Assembly: GCA_947034885.2 (NCBI GenBank)
Contig: OZ019759.1
Coordinates: 10,170,501 to 10,234,500, forward strand
Origin: Thuidium tamariscinum
Taxonomy: Eukaryota > Streptophyta > Bryopsida > Hypnales > Thuidiaceae
Direction: 5' to 3'
Length of the DNA stretch: 64,000 bases
A program made the translations under genes and the position numbers. Below are positions 10,201 through 21,078 of the stretch, piece after piece (position 1 is the stretch's first letter; each line of letters starts with the position of its first letter). The notes beneath the pieces were generated by a model. That model ran no database searches and was not told the origin of the DNA. It was given only the letters and a program-made list of their open reading frames with translations.

Positions 10201-11829
10201 TCACGCAAGCAATGGTCTTGACAGATGATGATGGAGTGAAGACCGAGGATTTAATCCTCAATATCTCCATTGAAGATTTGGCAAATGACATGGACGAAAT
10301 CAAGCCAACCTCCTACAACATCGTTTTGAGTTTCTTGGAGAAGGTACCCATCTAGATTGTAGTATTGAATTTTCATTTATCTCTTTGAAGTGACATGAAT
10401 GTTGTCATACTCAAAAAACTTATTTATAATGTACTTCCATTTGCAGATGACATCAGGGAAGCCTCGCATGTTTGAAGGTGTATTGAATGCGCGGGCAGGG
10501 GTAGACGTCATATTTATTGATTGTCTCGAGAACTTGCCCGTACCAAGTCTGTCTTCATCCCCAACAGATGTGCCAAAATGGAATGCAGATCTTGAAGATG
10601 AGGCTTTGCAGGCAGCGTGCAGGTTTGCTACTGAGCATCTACAAGATGATGGATGCATCATAGTTTTTCACCCCTACAGCATGAAGTCAAGAGAGGACAT
10701 TGCTCGAGTGTGTGAAGCTTATGATTTGGTGCAGAAAAAGGATTGGATGGGGATGAACCGCATGCACCTTTCTTCATCATCAGACACCACCAAGAAGGTA
10801 AGTTTCAGTCATAGTTTTATGCCTTTTAATTTTATTTCAAAAAAAATACTTCAATTCTTTCAATGCATTCTCATATATATTTAGCATGGATGTTTTAGAC
10901 ACAGAAGTTTGGAGTTACCCTCCTTGTGAAGGATTTGGGCTCAAAAGGGGATTCGAAATTCTTCTTCAAGTGGACCTACACGATGGTAAAGGCTGGGGTT
11001 AACGTTGCAGAGGATGACATGTTGATGAATTACACGCATCCAGAAGACATGGCTATGAATGGGGACTATCCTTGGCGGGGGGGACGTGAGAAGGATCCAA
11101 GGTTCTTTACTATCCTCCTCGAAGCTCCTAGCGTCGAAGGAGATATTGTACTGGATTGCACTACATCCACAAGTTTGTATTCAATTCACAAATATGACAC
11201 TTCAATTGTTTAGTACTACTTCTATTATAAAACTAATGCATTTTCATTTTATTACCTATAGGTGCTTGCATTACAGCTTGCCGTGGCACGGGACGCCACA
11301 TTGTGGCTTTAGAAGGGAACGAAGACATTTACAGTGCCCTCCTGAAGCCAATGAAGAAGAAACCAACATTTGTGGTAACAACACCAACGCCGACGCCAAT
11401 GATTGAGATTTCACAGGATCTGGAAGACATGCCCGTGGTCCCTCGCAAATTTGTTTGCAAAGGAAAATCTAGTAAGTAAGTTGGCAATGTTTGAGTTCTT
11501 TATTGGAATAATAATCATTTCAGTATTTGAGTTATAAAATACTTACAATATATCTTGCATTTTTCAGGAGTTGTGGATTGATGTCAAGTACTGCCATCCT
11601 CAGTAAAAGTAGTCTTCTTATCAGTCCAGAGAAGCCTTTTGAGCTTCCAGTTTATGCTGAGCAATTGGCAAGTGCCTTTGCGGATTTTGGTTGTTCTAAA
11701 CCAAAACGCCGTCAAGACACTTATGCTCTAAACGTTTTACAGTTTGTAGATGTATCTGCATCCGAGGGTAGAGAGTCCTCAGAGTCATCTACAGGTTCAG
11801 ATTCTGCAACAGAATCTACAGCGACTTAG
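7278..11829 (+). pseudogene. ParB-like/beta-class DNA-methyltransferase fusion, copy 1
   Basis: Exons: 7278-7960, 8068-8259, 8359-8553, 8638-8853, 8987-9222, 9647-10343, 10447-10797, 10899-11172, 11262-11475, 11568-11829. Phases agree at nearly all joins and the total is about 1,100 residues. The N-terminal part holds FFICDGNHRRIAWM (Asp codon at 7812), the DG-x-H-R signature of the ParB/sulfiredoxin fold. A K/E-rich helix follows (9890-10090). Then VDVIFIDCLENLP (Asp codon 10519) occupies the DPPY (motif IV) position. YPWRGGREKD and DIVLDCTTSTSACI (Asp codon 11154) match motifs X/I of beta-class amino-methyltransferases, followed by GRHIVALEGNEDI, like the 'G-E-n-p-e' motif. Both catalytic motifs are degenerate, so methylation is doubtful. 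Defects: TAA at 7599-7601, and the acceptor at 8066-8067 needs one base change. Otherwise open, so possibly functional from a later start. Confidence 0.65.
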
Positions 11830-12039
11830 ATTCAAAAGATTGATAAATCTCTTGGGTCTAACTATTGTGTATTGATTTTTATTATGATTGGATTTGTGTG
11901 TTTTATGGCTACTTCTTTGATGTATTTCACTTTCTTGCATAAAAACGTAAATTGCTTTATTCATATTTATTTAAATAATATTTAACCCTTGCCTTGTAGA
12001 AAATTATATAAAGCATAATCAATTAGCTGCCTAAAACCC

Positions 12040-12075
12040 ACAAACCCTAAACCCTATGAAACCCTAAACCCTAAA
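12040..12075. repeat. Interstitial telomere-like repeats
   Basis: Several CCCTAAA units occur between 12040 and 12075, and again at 12671-12684 where they overlap the 3' end of the RING-like gene. They are short and degenerate, not a telomere. Confidence 0.8.
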
Positions 12076-12678
12076 CTCTTATAATGAATTTAAAATGTTT
12101 TAAAACAAATTCTTAAACAATGAACAAATAAGTGACAGACAATGTATGTTTTGGCAAACACGGTCATAGGACCATCCACGGTCATAGACTCTTCATCAAT
12201 TTTTGAAACTTTTTTTTTCCACTTCTAGGCTCGCAAGCTTGCAGGCTCCCGCTCCCAGGCTCGCTTGCTAGCAACCTTGTGTTATAAAACAAGAATAAAA
12301 AACAAATCAATTCCCTAAATACAAAGATTCAATTTGTATTTATAGAAATAAAGCCATTCACTATTTAGACAAGTGCAAACAATAGAATTTCTACACAGTA
12401 AGGTAAAGCCGAAAAAAAAATACATATTAAAAAAAAGCTAATACAAAATTGTTATGAAATAACAATTAATGAAGAAAACCTACTGGAATCCATCAAATAA
12501 AACTATAACAATAAGTAATAGGCTAATACTTCACAATGCAAATAGTGATAAAATTCCATCGTATTATTGTATAAGAAGACTCTAAGAGCCTTCTTTATAT
12601 ATATAGTATTACAAAAAGTCACAAGTGACCTAGATGATTACGAGGCTAGCTATGGAACCATAGTTAGCACCCTAAACC

Positions 12679-15147
12679 CTAAACATTTGGGTCCTCATGT
12701 GCATTGCTTGATTCACCACGCTCGTGGTTGGATGATTCTCCAACCACAAGTTTGCACTTGGCGCAAGTGCGTGAAGCTGGTCCATTCGCATTTAGAATGG
12801 ATTCTAAGACATTGGAATCCTTCAAGGCTTGGAGGGTCCTCATGGTCTGTGGAGAGTGTTGCTCCAATAAATAGTCAACTGTTTGACTCGTGTAGTAGGG
12901 CCCATATGTAGAGTCAAGCAATGCTATACTAGTAAGATCTTCTTCAGAGGCATTTGCAATCTGGTTGCACACTCTTTTTCCTTTAAAATTCCAACGGTGA
13001 CATTTCGAATGACGTCCCCACATGAAGCTTTGTGATTGTTTATCAAAAAATCCACCAAGGCATTGGAAAAAAAATGCCCTCCTTCCTTCGTTTTGTAGAC
13101 CTTTTCCCATGAGCTTGGATGCAACTGGAACGATCTCTTTTGGGTCAGTTTCCCAATTCAATTGAGAACTATCTGTGCCCTTTTCTTGATCATGTTGGCC
13201 TTGTCGCCAACTCCAAATCAAGTCTCGGCCCCATAATTTGGTCTCCGGAGTTGTGTCACCAGTGTGTTCCCAAGAGGGCGGCATATATGTCATCAAGTTG
13301 AACAAGGCATATAAACGATCATGGAATGGGGCTAAACAAATAACACAATGTCTCCTTATGAGGCATTGAGTAATTAGACATTGAGGATGGTATATGTGCA
13401 CGTATGATCCAAGTGCCCATCCTCCTTTAGGACCGAAGGATTCTTGACATATAGGACATTTTGTATGGTCCAAAACAAAAGTTGCTGGCTTCGGCCACAG
13501 AAGTTGTCGTTGTTTCTCATCTATGTGGCACGACATCTGGTTTTTGTGATCCCAACCAAGTTGTGTCCAATTGATTCCTTCATTTCCAGTGGTGTTCAAC
13601 ATGGGCATATTCTCAGGAAACATATCCTCCATAAATGCCCACGATGTGAGTCCATTCTCACGTTTAGGGGCATTTGCGACGAAGTTCTTTGAAATTTTGT
13701 CCAACTCCTTTGCAACTTGCTGTGATCTGTCCACGGAGAGAATGCACGCAACCTTCCAATGATAGTATGTTGCTGCCAGCTCATTCAATCGTGCACGAAG
13801 CATCTTGTTTTCTCCTCGAAGGCCTAGTTTCTTTGGAGATGGTACGGGGAGTGGAAGTACAAGAAATGAAAATGAATCTTGAGTCTCGTGAACACCATCT
13901 GCCCCCACGATAGCATCTTCCGTGACGGTAGGAAAAATCGTAGTTGGCAATACTGAAGAATGTTTGACACGCTTGCCAGGAGGAGTATACTGAATGAGAC
14001 CGCTAGTGAGGTCTTTCACGACCCTCTCCAAATGATGGGGATCATGTTCAATGAAACCTTCGTCCATATCTAACAAAGTAATCGTCTCATGTTGTTTTTG
14101 TCGAAGGCGTTGAAGTTCTTTAGCTTGTTTTGAAATGAGAGCATTCTTCTGGTCCAAATTTGATTGCAATTTCTTCACATCAGATTGGAGTGAAGCAATT
14201 GTCGTGTCTTTGGTCTTCAAGAGGTCAAGAGCCTTATTGAGAGCCGTGGTTAAATCCCCTTGAGCTAAAAGAACAGGAACGCTCGCATCCACAGGCATTT
14301 CATCATTCGGTTCGAAGTCGAAGACATCGGTCGCATTTTGTAGTAGTAATGATGGATTGGGAACTGTTGCTGAGGTCGATCCAAGTCCAATTTGATTCGG
14401 TGAGCGTGGAACCTTAGAGAGGCATCTAGGTTTCCGTCTTCGTGATGATGAAGCTCCTCTGACAGCTGGATCTTGAATTACTCGTACATGAGCAATTTGT
14501 GGAACAACCCGTATTGTCCTTGGAGCATGTGTGCCATCAGAATTGCTATCTTCTTCAGATTCCAATGTGATAACTTCGATGGCACTCTTATCTTGATGAT
14601 CTTTTCAAATTGGTCCAAGTCCACCCTCCGTAAACTTCAAGACTCCTCTTGGTATTGATCCAATTTCTTGGTGTGAAACATACATATTTTCCTTGATGGT
14701 GGACCAATCAACTTCTTTTTTTAAAACCACCTCAGCATACGCTCCCCGAGCAATGGAAAGTGTGACTTCATTCCTTTCTACAAAAGGAGTGTTGTAGAGC
14801 ACTTGCCAAATTTTGATGCACCTTTGAACAAAAGCTGGATTTTCACAATATTTCAAATTCGCCTTGTTTGTATGCCGATTGTGATGATGGCACCATATCG
14901 GAAACAATTTCCCAGTGTGACACCATTCAATGTAATCTTCGCATATTTGAATTGACCAAGGCTCATCTTCCTTGCTCCAGCCTTTAAATGCAGGGTAATC
15001 AGGATTGTTCAACATGTGTAATCGCTTGCGATGAGTATTGCCCTTGCGCTTCCGATTTTTGTCTAGTATAGACTTCCTCGCAGCATAAGTGATTTGTGCA
15101 TTGCGTGGAACAACGGGGGGCACCTTCGGGGTCTACTCTATAGCCAT
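12679..15147 (-). pseudogene. RING-like zinc-binding protein, single exon with two stops
   Basis: One frame of about 820 codons starts at ATG 15147 (MAIE), meets TAG after four codons (15133-15135), runs MPP-like VPPVVPRNAQ onward, meets TGA near 14602-14604 (GGLGPI-TGA-KDHQ), and continues to TAG at 12679. Contents in order: a basic N-terminus (RKSILDKNRKRKG), a conserved W-rich region (IWCHHHNRH), a Ser/acidic linker, a predicted coiled coil (SLQSDVKKLQSNLDQKN), then a Cys/His cluster. That cluster is CPICQESFGPKGGW, YVHIYHPQC and CVICLAPFHDRLYALF (about 13300-13460). The C-x2-C, H-x3-H-x-x-C, C-x2-C spacing is RING-like, which would suggest an E3 ligase or a structural zinc fold. A late C-x2-C pair (RTCAKCKL) lies near the end. 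The two stops may be true decay. The gene is convergent with the ParB-methyltransferase gene copy 1. Confidence 0.65.
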
Positions 15148-15299
15148 GAGATAAGTTGGTGTTCAAAACACCAATAAGGAAACGTAGATGAATGAAGAAA
15201 GAAGTAATTATTCAACCCGAAGTTAATGCATGTAGCTAATGAAGGATGCAAGACAAAGAGCCTCGATGGAGAATGAAGGTACCAATGCCTTATGGGAGC

Positions 15300-15720
15300 A
15301 TGGCTTTATAGGGGCGAGTACGGGTCAAATCCAGGGCGCGTGCAAATCAGAGGCGACCACGGGTGGAGCCAAGGCGACTGCGGCTAAAGGTGACTACGAC
15401 TTAGGGCGACCTCGGGTCCATGTAGGGCGACCGCGGATGTGGAGGGGGCGACCACGGGTGCGACTAGGGCGACCGTGGGTGCGGATGGGGCAACCGCGAC
15501 TATGCATGGGGCGACTCTGGGTGAGCCGCGGTCGCCTAAACCTGTAATCGCCCCTAGCGCGGTCGCCCTACAGTTAAACCGCTACCCGCAATCGCTAGTC
15601 GCAGTTGTCTAGACCTGTAGTCGCCTTAGCCGCAGTCGCCCTAACCCAAGGTCGCCCTAGCCACAAACACCCTGACCCGCGGTCGCCCTAGCCGCAGTCG
15701 CCCTGATCCCTATACCCACA
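15300..15720. repeat. Minisatellite that flips strand at its centre
   Basis: The left half repeats GGGCGACCGCGGGTG-like units. From about 15535 the right half repeats the complement (GCGGTCGCCCTA-like). The block is thus an inverted tandem array with an axis near 15535. The open frame at 15239-15547 is a by-product of the repeat. Confidence 0.7.
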
Positions 15721-16105
15721 TGCGCCCTAAATTTTGCCACTTGAGCATCCGGGTGGCATTATTTTCCACGTGGTAATTTTTAAAAAGTCAAAGGTGTGGC
15801 AACCTAGAATTCACCTAAGTAGGTTCTTAAATAAAATACGGGAAAAAGGGATCTATTCAATCCCCATTTTTTTTTTTTCATAGTCTAACATACAATTAGG
15901 GCTAAGACCGGAAATCGGAAGACTGCAGATCGAAAACAGAAAAACTATGTTAAGGGACAGAGTAAGAAATCCGGATCCGGCCAACCTAGCGATCGAGACC
16001 GGTTAGGCAATGAGTGGCTACCGAGCCTAGGGATCGTCAGGAACTCTCCCACGTGACCAGACTCGTTTAAACCTAACGGTCAGTAATTAATGTTGGGGGG
16101 AAAAG

Positions 16106-16110
16106 TATAA
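16106..16110 (+). promoter_or_regulatory. TATA box of E1
   Basis: AAGTATAAGACCA is conserved in E1 (TATAA 16106-16110), E2 (44726-44730) and E3 (58466-58470), 237-246 bp upstream of the ORF start each time. That constancy supports a promoter. Confidence 0.6.
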
Positions 16111-16351
16111 GACCAAGGAGTAGGGCTAGGTCCTGCCACTTTCTTGCACACAAATCGAGAAAGGGTCTTCCGGCAGAAAGAGAGAGAGTATCCGGTCTAC
16201 AGAGAGAGAAGAGGGATAGGTGGTCTGTCAATCCGGTCCGGTACAGACTTAAGTGAGTATCCCCAAAGTTGTTGAGAGATTATTGAGCGCAGAGAGTTCA
16301 ATCAAGTTGGACCTCACCTAGTTAGCACTTAGCACGAGCAAAGAGTGAGCG

Positions 16352-18457
16352 ATGGCAAGTGAGGTATAGGAGGGACTGATTCTAGCCTTCTGGAATGTCA
16401 ATCCGGTCGTACCTACGAATGCATAAGATAAGCTGGAGTTGGAGGAAGACCTCAGGCAGATGGGCTGCGAGGGATTTATGGCTCGTCCGTGGAGTCTGAA
16501 GGACGAGGAGATGGTGGTGGAGTTGCTGGATGACCAGACCAACGAATGGAAGGGGACGGTCCGAGCGTTGCCGGGGGAGTGGAACGCGGCTATGTGGCGC
16601 AAGGTGTATGCGTTTGAGCAAGGCGGAGACGCGACGGCCACCCAGACGGACAGGTTCTACTTGGGTAAGTTCCGGAGACCCACAAACCCGAAGGATGGCT
16701 TCACGGTGTCGGAGTGTATTTCGGTTAGACACAAGAGGCTACTCCAGTTCATGATGGCAATTCTGAACCCGGATAGGCTGAGTAGGATCACGGTCATCGT
16801 AGCCAACACCATTTTTGGTGCGCTATCGGGAGACCGGAGGATAGATTGGGGATTAGTCATGCGGGACCAGATGTGCAAGATGGTGAATGGGATTGGGAAG
16901 TCAAAACCCTCCCCCATTTCACCATTCATGTTTCACCTATACCACTCGTTAGATCTCTTGAGGGAGAAAGAGAGGGAGGCTTACGAGGTGGGAGCAACCA
17001 TGATAGAATACGAGATAGAGAATCCTGAGGCAGATAGGGACCAAGATGATGAGGGCTCGGAGGAAGAGGGTCAGGATGAGCAACAAGGGGAACCTTAGGA
17101 GAGAAAAGAAGAACCAGAAGTAGGGGGAGATAGTCTGCCGCTGGAAATCCCCGTGGTTACAGGAGGGACCCAAGGAGTGGATCCGGTTTGGGGACAGGAT
17201 CCTTTGATGAAGGTCATTCAGGACTTGGATGACTTTAGAAGGCATCACTTGGATTGGAGGAAAGTATTGCAGGGAGTGTGCAGAGCCCTGGGCAATGTCC
17301 CGCCCTTCAAAGTCATGGAAAACTTGGGAGAGTTGATCCGGGAGGCGCATGAGAGTCGGGACAAGGAGGAAGTGACCCGGATAACCAACCAGGTCTCAGC
17401 CCTGAAGAAGGAGCTTCATCAGAAGCAAGAGGAGCTGGACGAGGAGAAGTGACTCTCCACTCACGCCCGGAACACTCTTGGAGAAATCCAGGAGTTTATT
17501 ACTCATCCGGGCGAGGTCGTCAATAAGGCCATGTTGTTCGACAAGAAGGTGTTGGAGGCAGGCAAGATGGTAGGTCCCCAGCTGCTCACGACGATGGTGG
17601 CCTACAACAAGAAGATGGAGGCAACATTGGAGAAGTGGCGAGCGGTCGTCACCGAGGTCCAAGCTAGCTCTGTTCCGATCTCGAGACCGGAAGAGCAGAA
17701 AATGGAGGTGGAGCAGCCGAAGACGCAGCCCCCACCAACTGCAGTCGCAGAGGAGGCCGAAGTGACCGAGCCTACGAAGGAGGAAGAGAGGAGGTCTGAA
17801 GCCGTGACAGAGGAGCCCGTTCAACACTCCAGGATTGAAGAACTTAGGGCTTCAGAGCCCGAGAAGGCCAAGGGACCGGAACCGGAGCCGAGTGTATTAC
17901 GGGAGGTCGCTAGGGGAACGTCACTACCACGGAGGGAGACCAAGTTCATTGACTTGATAGGTGAGTCCCCAAGCAAGTCGTCACCCACGGTCATCGTGCA
18001 GCAAAAGACTGGAGAGGTAATGAAGACAGCGGTTCAGGTCCGCCCAATACTGAAGAGCGGATCTGGATCCGGGTCGCGAAGCAAGAGGCCAGTTAGGATT
18101 GTCGAGAGGGTGGAGGAGCAGACCCCATAGAGCAAGGCAGTCCATCATTCGCCCATCACCGGATTCAAGAGGAAGGTCACGGAGACACCAGCGGTGAAGC
18201 GGAAGGCCCGGGTAGAAGAGGAGGACGATGAATTAGAAGAAGAGGATGAGAACTCGGAGGAGGAGACCGACTCCGGTGATGAGTCGGACCAGTACTCTGA
18301 TGCAGACCAAGCACTGGTGGAGACCAAGAAGAGTTGGGCCAAGGCGCGGGGTAAGACCAAGCCAAAGCCCAGACCAGTCAAGATGTACCGGTCTCCGACC
18401 GGGAAGAAGCAGCCAGCCCGAAAGGGTGCCTCGCCTATCAAGCGGCCGAGGAAGTAG
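16352..18457 (+). pseudogene. E-family ORF in E1, 701 codons with five nonsense codons
   Basis: ATG 16352 to TAG 18455-18457 is a single frame without frameshift, broken by TAG 16367, TAA 16424, TAG 17096, TGA 17450 and TAG 18128. Compared with E2 and E3, the positions of these stops hold CAG, CAA, CAG, CGA and CAG. The predicted product has an N-terminal globular region (DDQTNEWKGTVRALPGEW, then RRPTNPKDGFTV, then NTIFGALSGDRRIDWG). An acidic linker, a helical and coiled-coil region (NQVSALKKELHQKQEELD), a Pro/Glu-rich linker, a strongly acidic stretch and a basic tail (PARKGASPIKRPRK) follow. This order suggests a gag-like nucleic-acid-binding structural protein without a zinc knuckle. I do not recognise the family; the N-terminal domain faintly recalls plant-transposon proteins of the PF20167 type. 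Confidence 0.75.
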
Positions 18458-21078
18458 GGAGCATTGATATCAGGTAGATAGAAAGGCGACTAACCTTTAG
18501 CCAAAGCAGGTTATAATTAGATTAAAAGTTTTGAACTTAGACCGGATCCAGATTTGTAGGATCTGAGATCCTATTTTGTTGGTATTTTTGGAGTTTTGTG
18601 GAAGTCAACCCACCCAAGTTGTAGAGGAATGTCACATGGCATTCTCTGAGGTTGGTGTTGATTCCATTTGCACTTTTAGGTTTACTCGTAGTTTAGTATT
18701 TAAACCCGGTTTGTAATTGAATTCGAGTGCGCATTATGTTATCTTACTTTCACAAGTTTTTGTGTTGCAAATACAAGTCAGAACCTTTCTGATTCGCTCT
18801 GAAGTGGACTGTGTACGTGGGACCTTGTCAAAGTCTTGTCGCGACAGTTAAGATTGCAGCCATGTGTGGATGAGTGTGTGCCCGGATGCTCAGTTTATCC
18901 GGTCTCTGGACTTAAAGTGAATTCAGTTTTGATAGGGAATTTGTGTGAGATCTCACAATGTTTTTCGGAACAGGTCTAGGGGGTAATCGACTGAGATAGA
19001 CACTTGTAGAGTCTGGGTTTGAGATCGGGAGCGTCCGGCCAAATGCCAACTGAATGGTGATCCGGTCTCTTTAGACGAAAGAAAGACTAGTGAGGAAATT
19101 CAGCGCTCTTATACAAGCTACCGCCCTTGTTCTACCAAGACTAAGACTAATTGGATAATCCGTCGTTGTAGTATTTGTTAGGACTAGGTAGGAGTGCTTG
19201 CGTGACCTGCTAGGCCAGATCAGTTTCGGTCTAGTTGTGAAGTGTTCCGGTCTGTTTAGTATTAGTTCATTTTTCCTTACAGTGGAGCTTCTGACACTTT
19301 AAAACTTGAAGGGTAGGAGTAAGCTTCCTTCCTAAACGCCCAAACAAGTAGACCCCTCTTGTTACAGAGGTTAAACCTACATTTGGTTACTTATTTAGGG
19401 ACTAGACCAAATCTTAGTATCCGGTCCCCGGTCTCATATCCAGAAAGAGTAAGTAAGAAAATTCTAAATATGATGGTATAAATAAAGAGGAAACTCTCTG
19501 AAGTCAGAGGATTGATCCCATGTCAGGTCCAAAGTAAATTCTAGGAACCCTTTAGACCAGGTCCGGATTATTCTTTTGCTTGGGTTTTGTTGTGGTAACC
19601 ATTAACGTATTCCGGTCTTTCGTCAACTTTCGACCAAATCCTTTGGGAACGATACACGAGTCACTTTCAGGCTAACTTAGTACATTCTAACGCCTAGAGA
19701 AGGAATTGTGCTTTCCTGTGCTACGACAAAAGGTAAATTTGACTTTTATAGACGTCGCGGAGGGTGTATAGGACATTTCGTGACGTCGCGATGTCGCGCT
19801 GTCCGACAGAACAACCCTATCTATAAACTGTAAAACATTTAGGGCATATGTGTCTTTACGACATTTTGGTTTAGAGGCACCAAAAGTTGCAAAGGCACTT
19901 GCCATTTCCTTTGCATAGATAGGAAGCTCGAAGGTCTTTTGAGGACTCAAAAAAAGACTTGGCTTCGGCATTTTGGCATTCTCCAACATCAATTTTTGAC
20001 AATTGCAATTCAATATACTCAGAGTTAGACCTTCCAGTTGATGAATTCACCATGCAATTCACTAAAAAATAAAAAAAGTTCCAACTTACTTACTGAATTT
20101 TCTTTTGCGAGTGAATTTTTGGGGTAGCACTGGCAATTTGTCTTGATACTGTAACAAGGCTATAATTGGTGCAAGTGCTATAGTCTCCATTGTTGTTGTA
20201 GTGGACTTCTTCATGGGTTTGAGTATGGTGTCAAAGATGTCCTTGTTCTCTTCCAAAGCTTCAATGTGGCGGCCCATGGCACGGCAAGAAATAATACAAG
20301 CCCCTAGACAAGCCACCAAAATACATTAATTAGTTCACTCCATTTCTTGTTGACATCATGTTGAATGGAGAGACTTGGAAGAAGACACTAACCTATAGAT
20401 GCGGTGCAATCTAGAACCAAATCACCCTCGCTGCTAATAGCTTCAAGGAGGATTTGGAAGAAGTGTAGATCTTTCTCGTGTGCCCCTCTCCATGGCTTTG
20501 CACCATTCATCGCCATGTCGTCCTCATGAGTGTAGTTCATAAGCATGTCATCCTTAGCAATGTTGATACTGGCCTTCTTCATGGTGGTGGTGCGCTTGAA
20601 GGAGAAATTGGACTTGCATTTGTCTTTGAGGTCCTTCACAAGGAGCATGAACCCAAACTTTTGTGTCTGTGGATGAGGTGAGGCAAATGTTGATTAGAAA
20701 TGCATTGGAAGGTGAACATGATGACCGATTTGCAAAAGCCAAAAGAATGGAATGGAGTTCACCGTCTTTTTTTCGTTGATGGTAGAGGTCAAGTGCATGC
20801 GGTTCATGTCCATCCACTCCTTCTTGACCATGTCATATACGTCGCATAATGCAGCAATGTTGCTCTTGGATTTGATGCCGTATGAGTGGAGGACAATGAT
20901 GCAGTTGTCGTCATGGAGATGCTTGCATGCAAAGCTGAAGGTTGACTGTAGGGCCTCATCTCCCACATCTTTGTTCTAGTTGAGTACATCATCTTTAGGA
21001 GAAGACAATCCTGGAATAGGCAAGTTCTTAGGGTAGTCGAAGAAGACGACATCCACCTTCGGTTGAGCGTTCTGCTGC

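Larger units (their letters stand above)
15795..19728 (+). mobile_element. E-family element E1 (3,934 bp, LTR-like termini)
   Basis: It starts TGTGGCAACCTAGAATTCAC and ends GTGCTACGACA, with AAAGG duplicated at 15790-15794 and 19729-19733. TG...CA ends plus a 5-bp target duplication are diagnostic of an LTR or LTR-element integration. I find no direct repeat between its two ends, so the unit behaves like one long solo LTR that contains an ORF. E2 and E3 have the same organisation. A conserved TATAA lies 246 bp before the ORF start. About 1.27 kb of conserved non-coding sequence follows the ORF. The right end sits just beyond the 3' end of ParB-methyltransferase copy 2. Confidence 0.8.

Noticed and set aside
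15239..15547. 102-codon open frame
   Set aside because: It is translation of the minisatellite; the residues simply follow the repeat unit.
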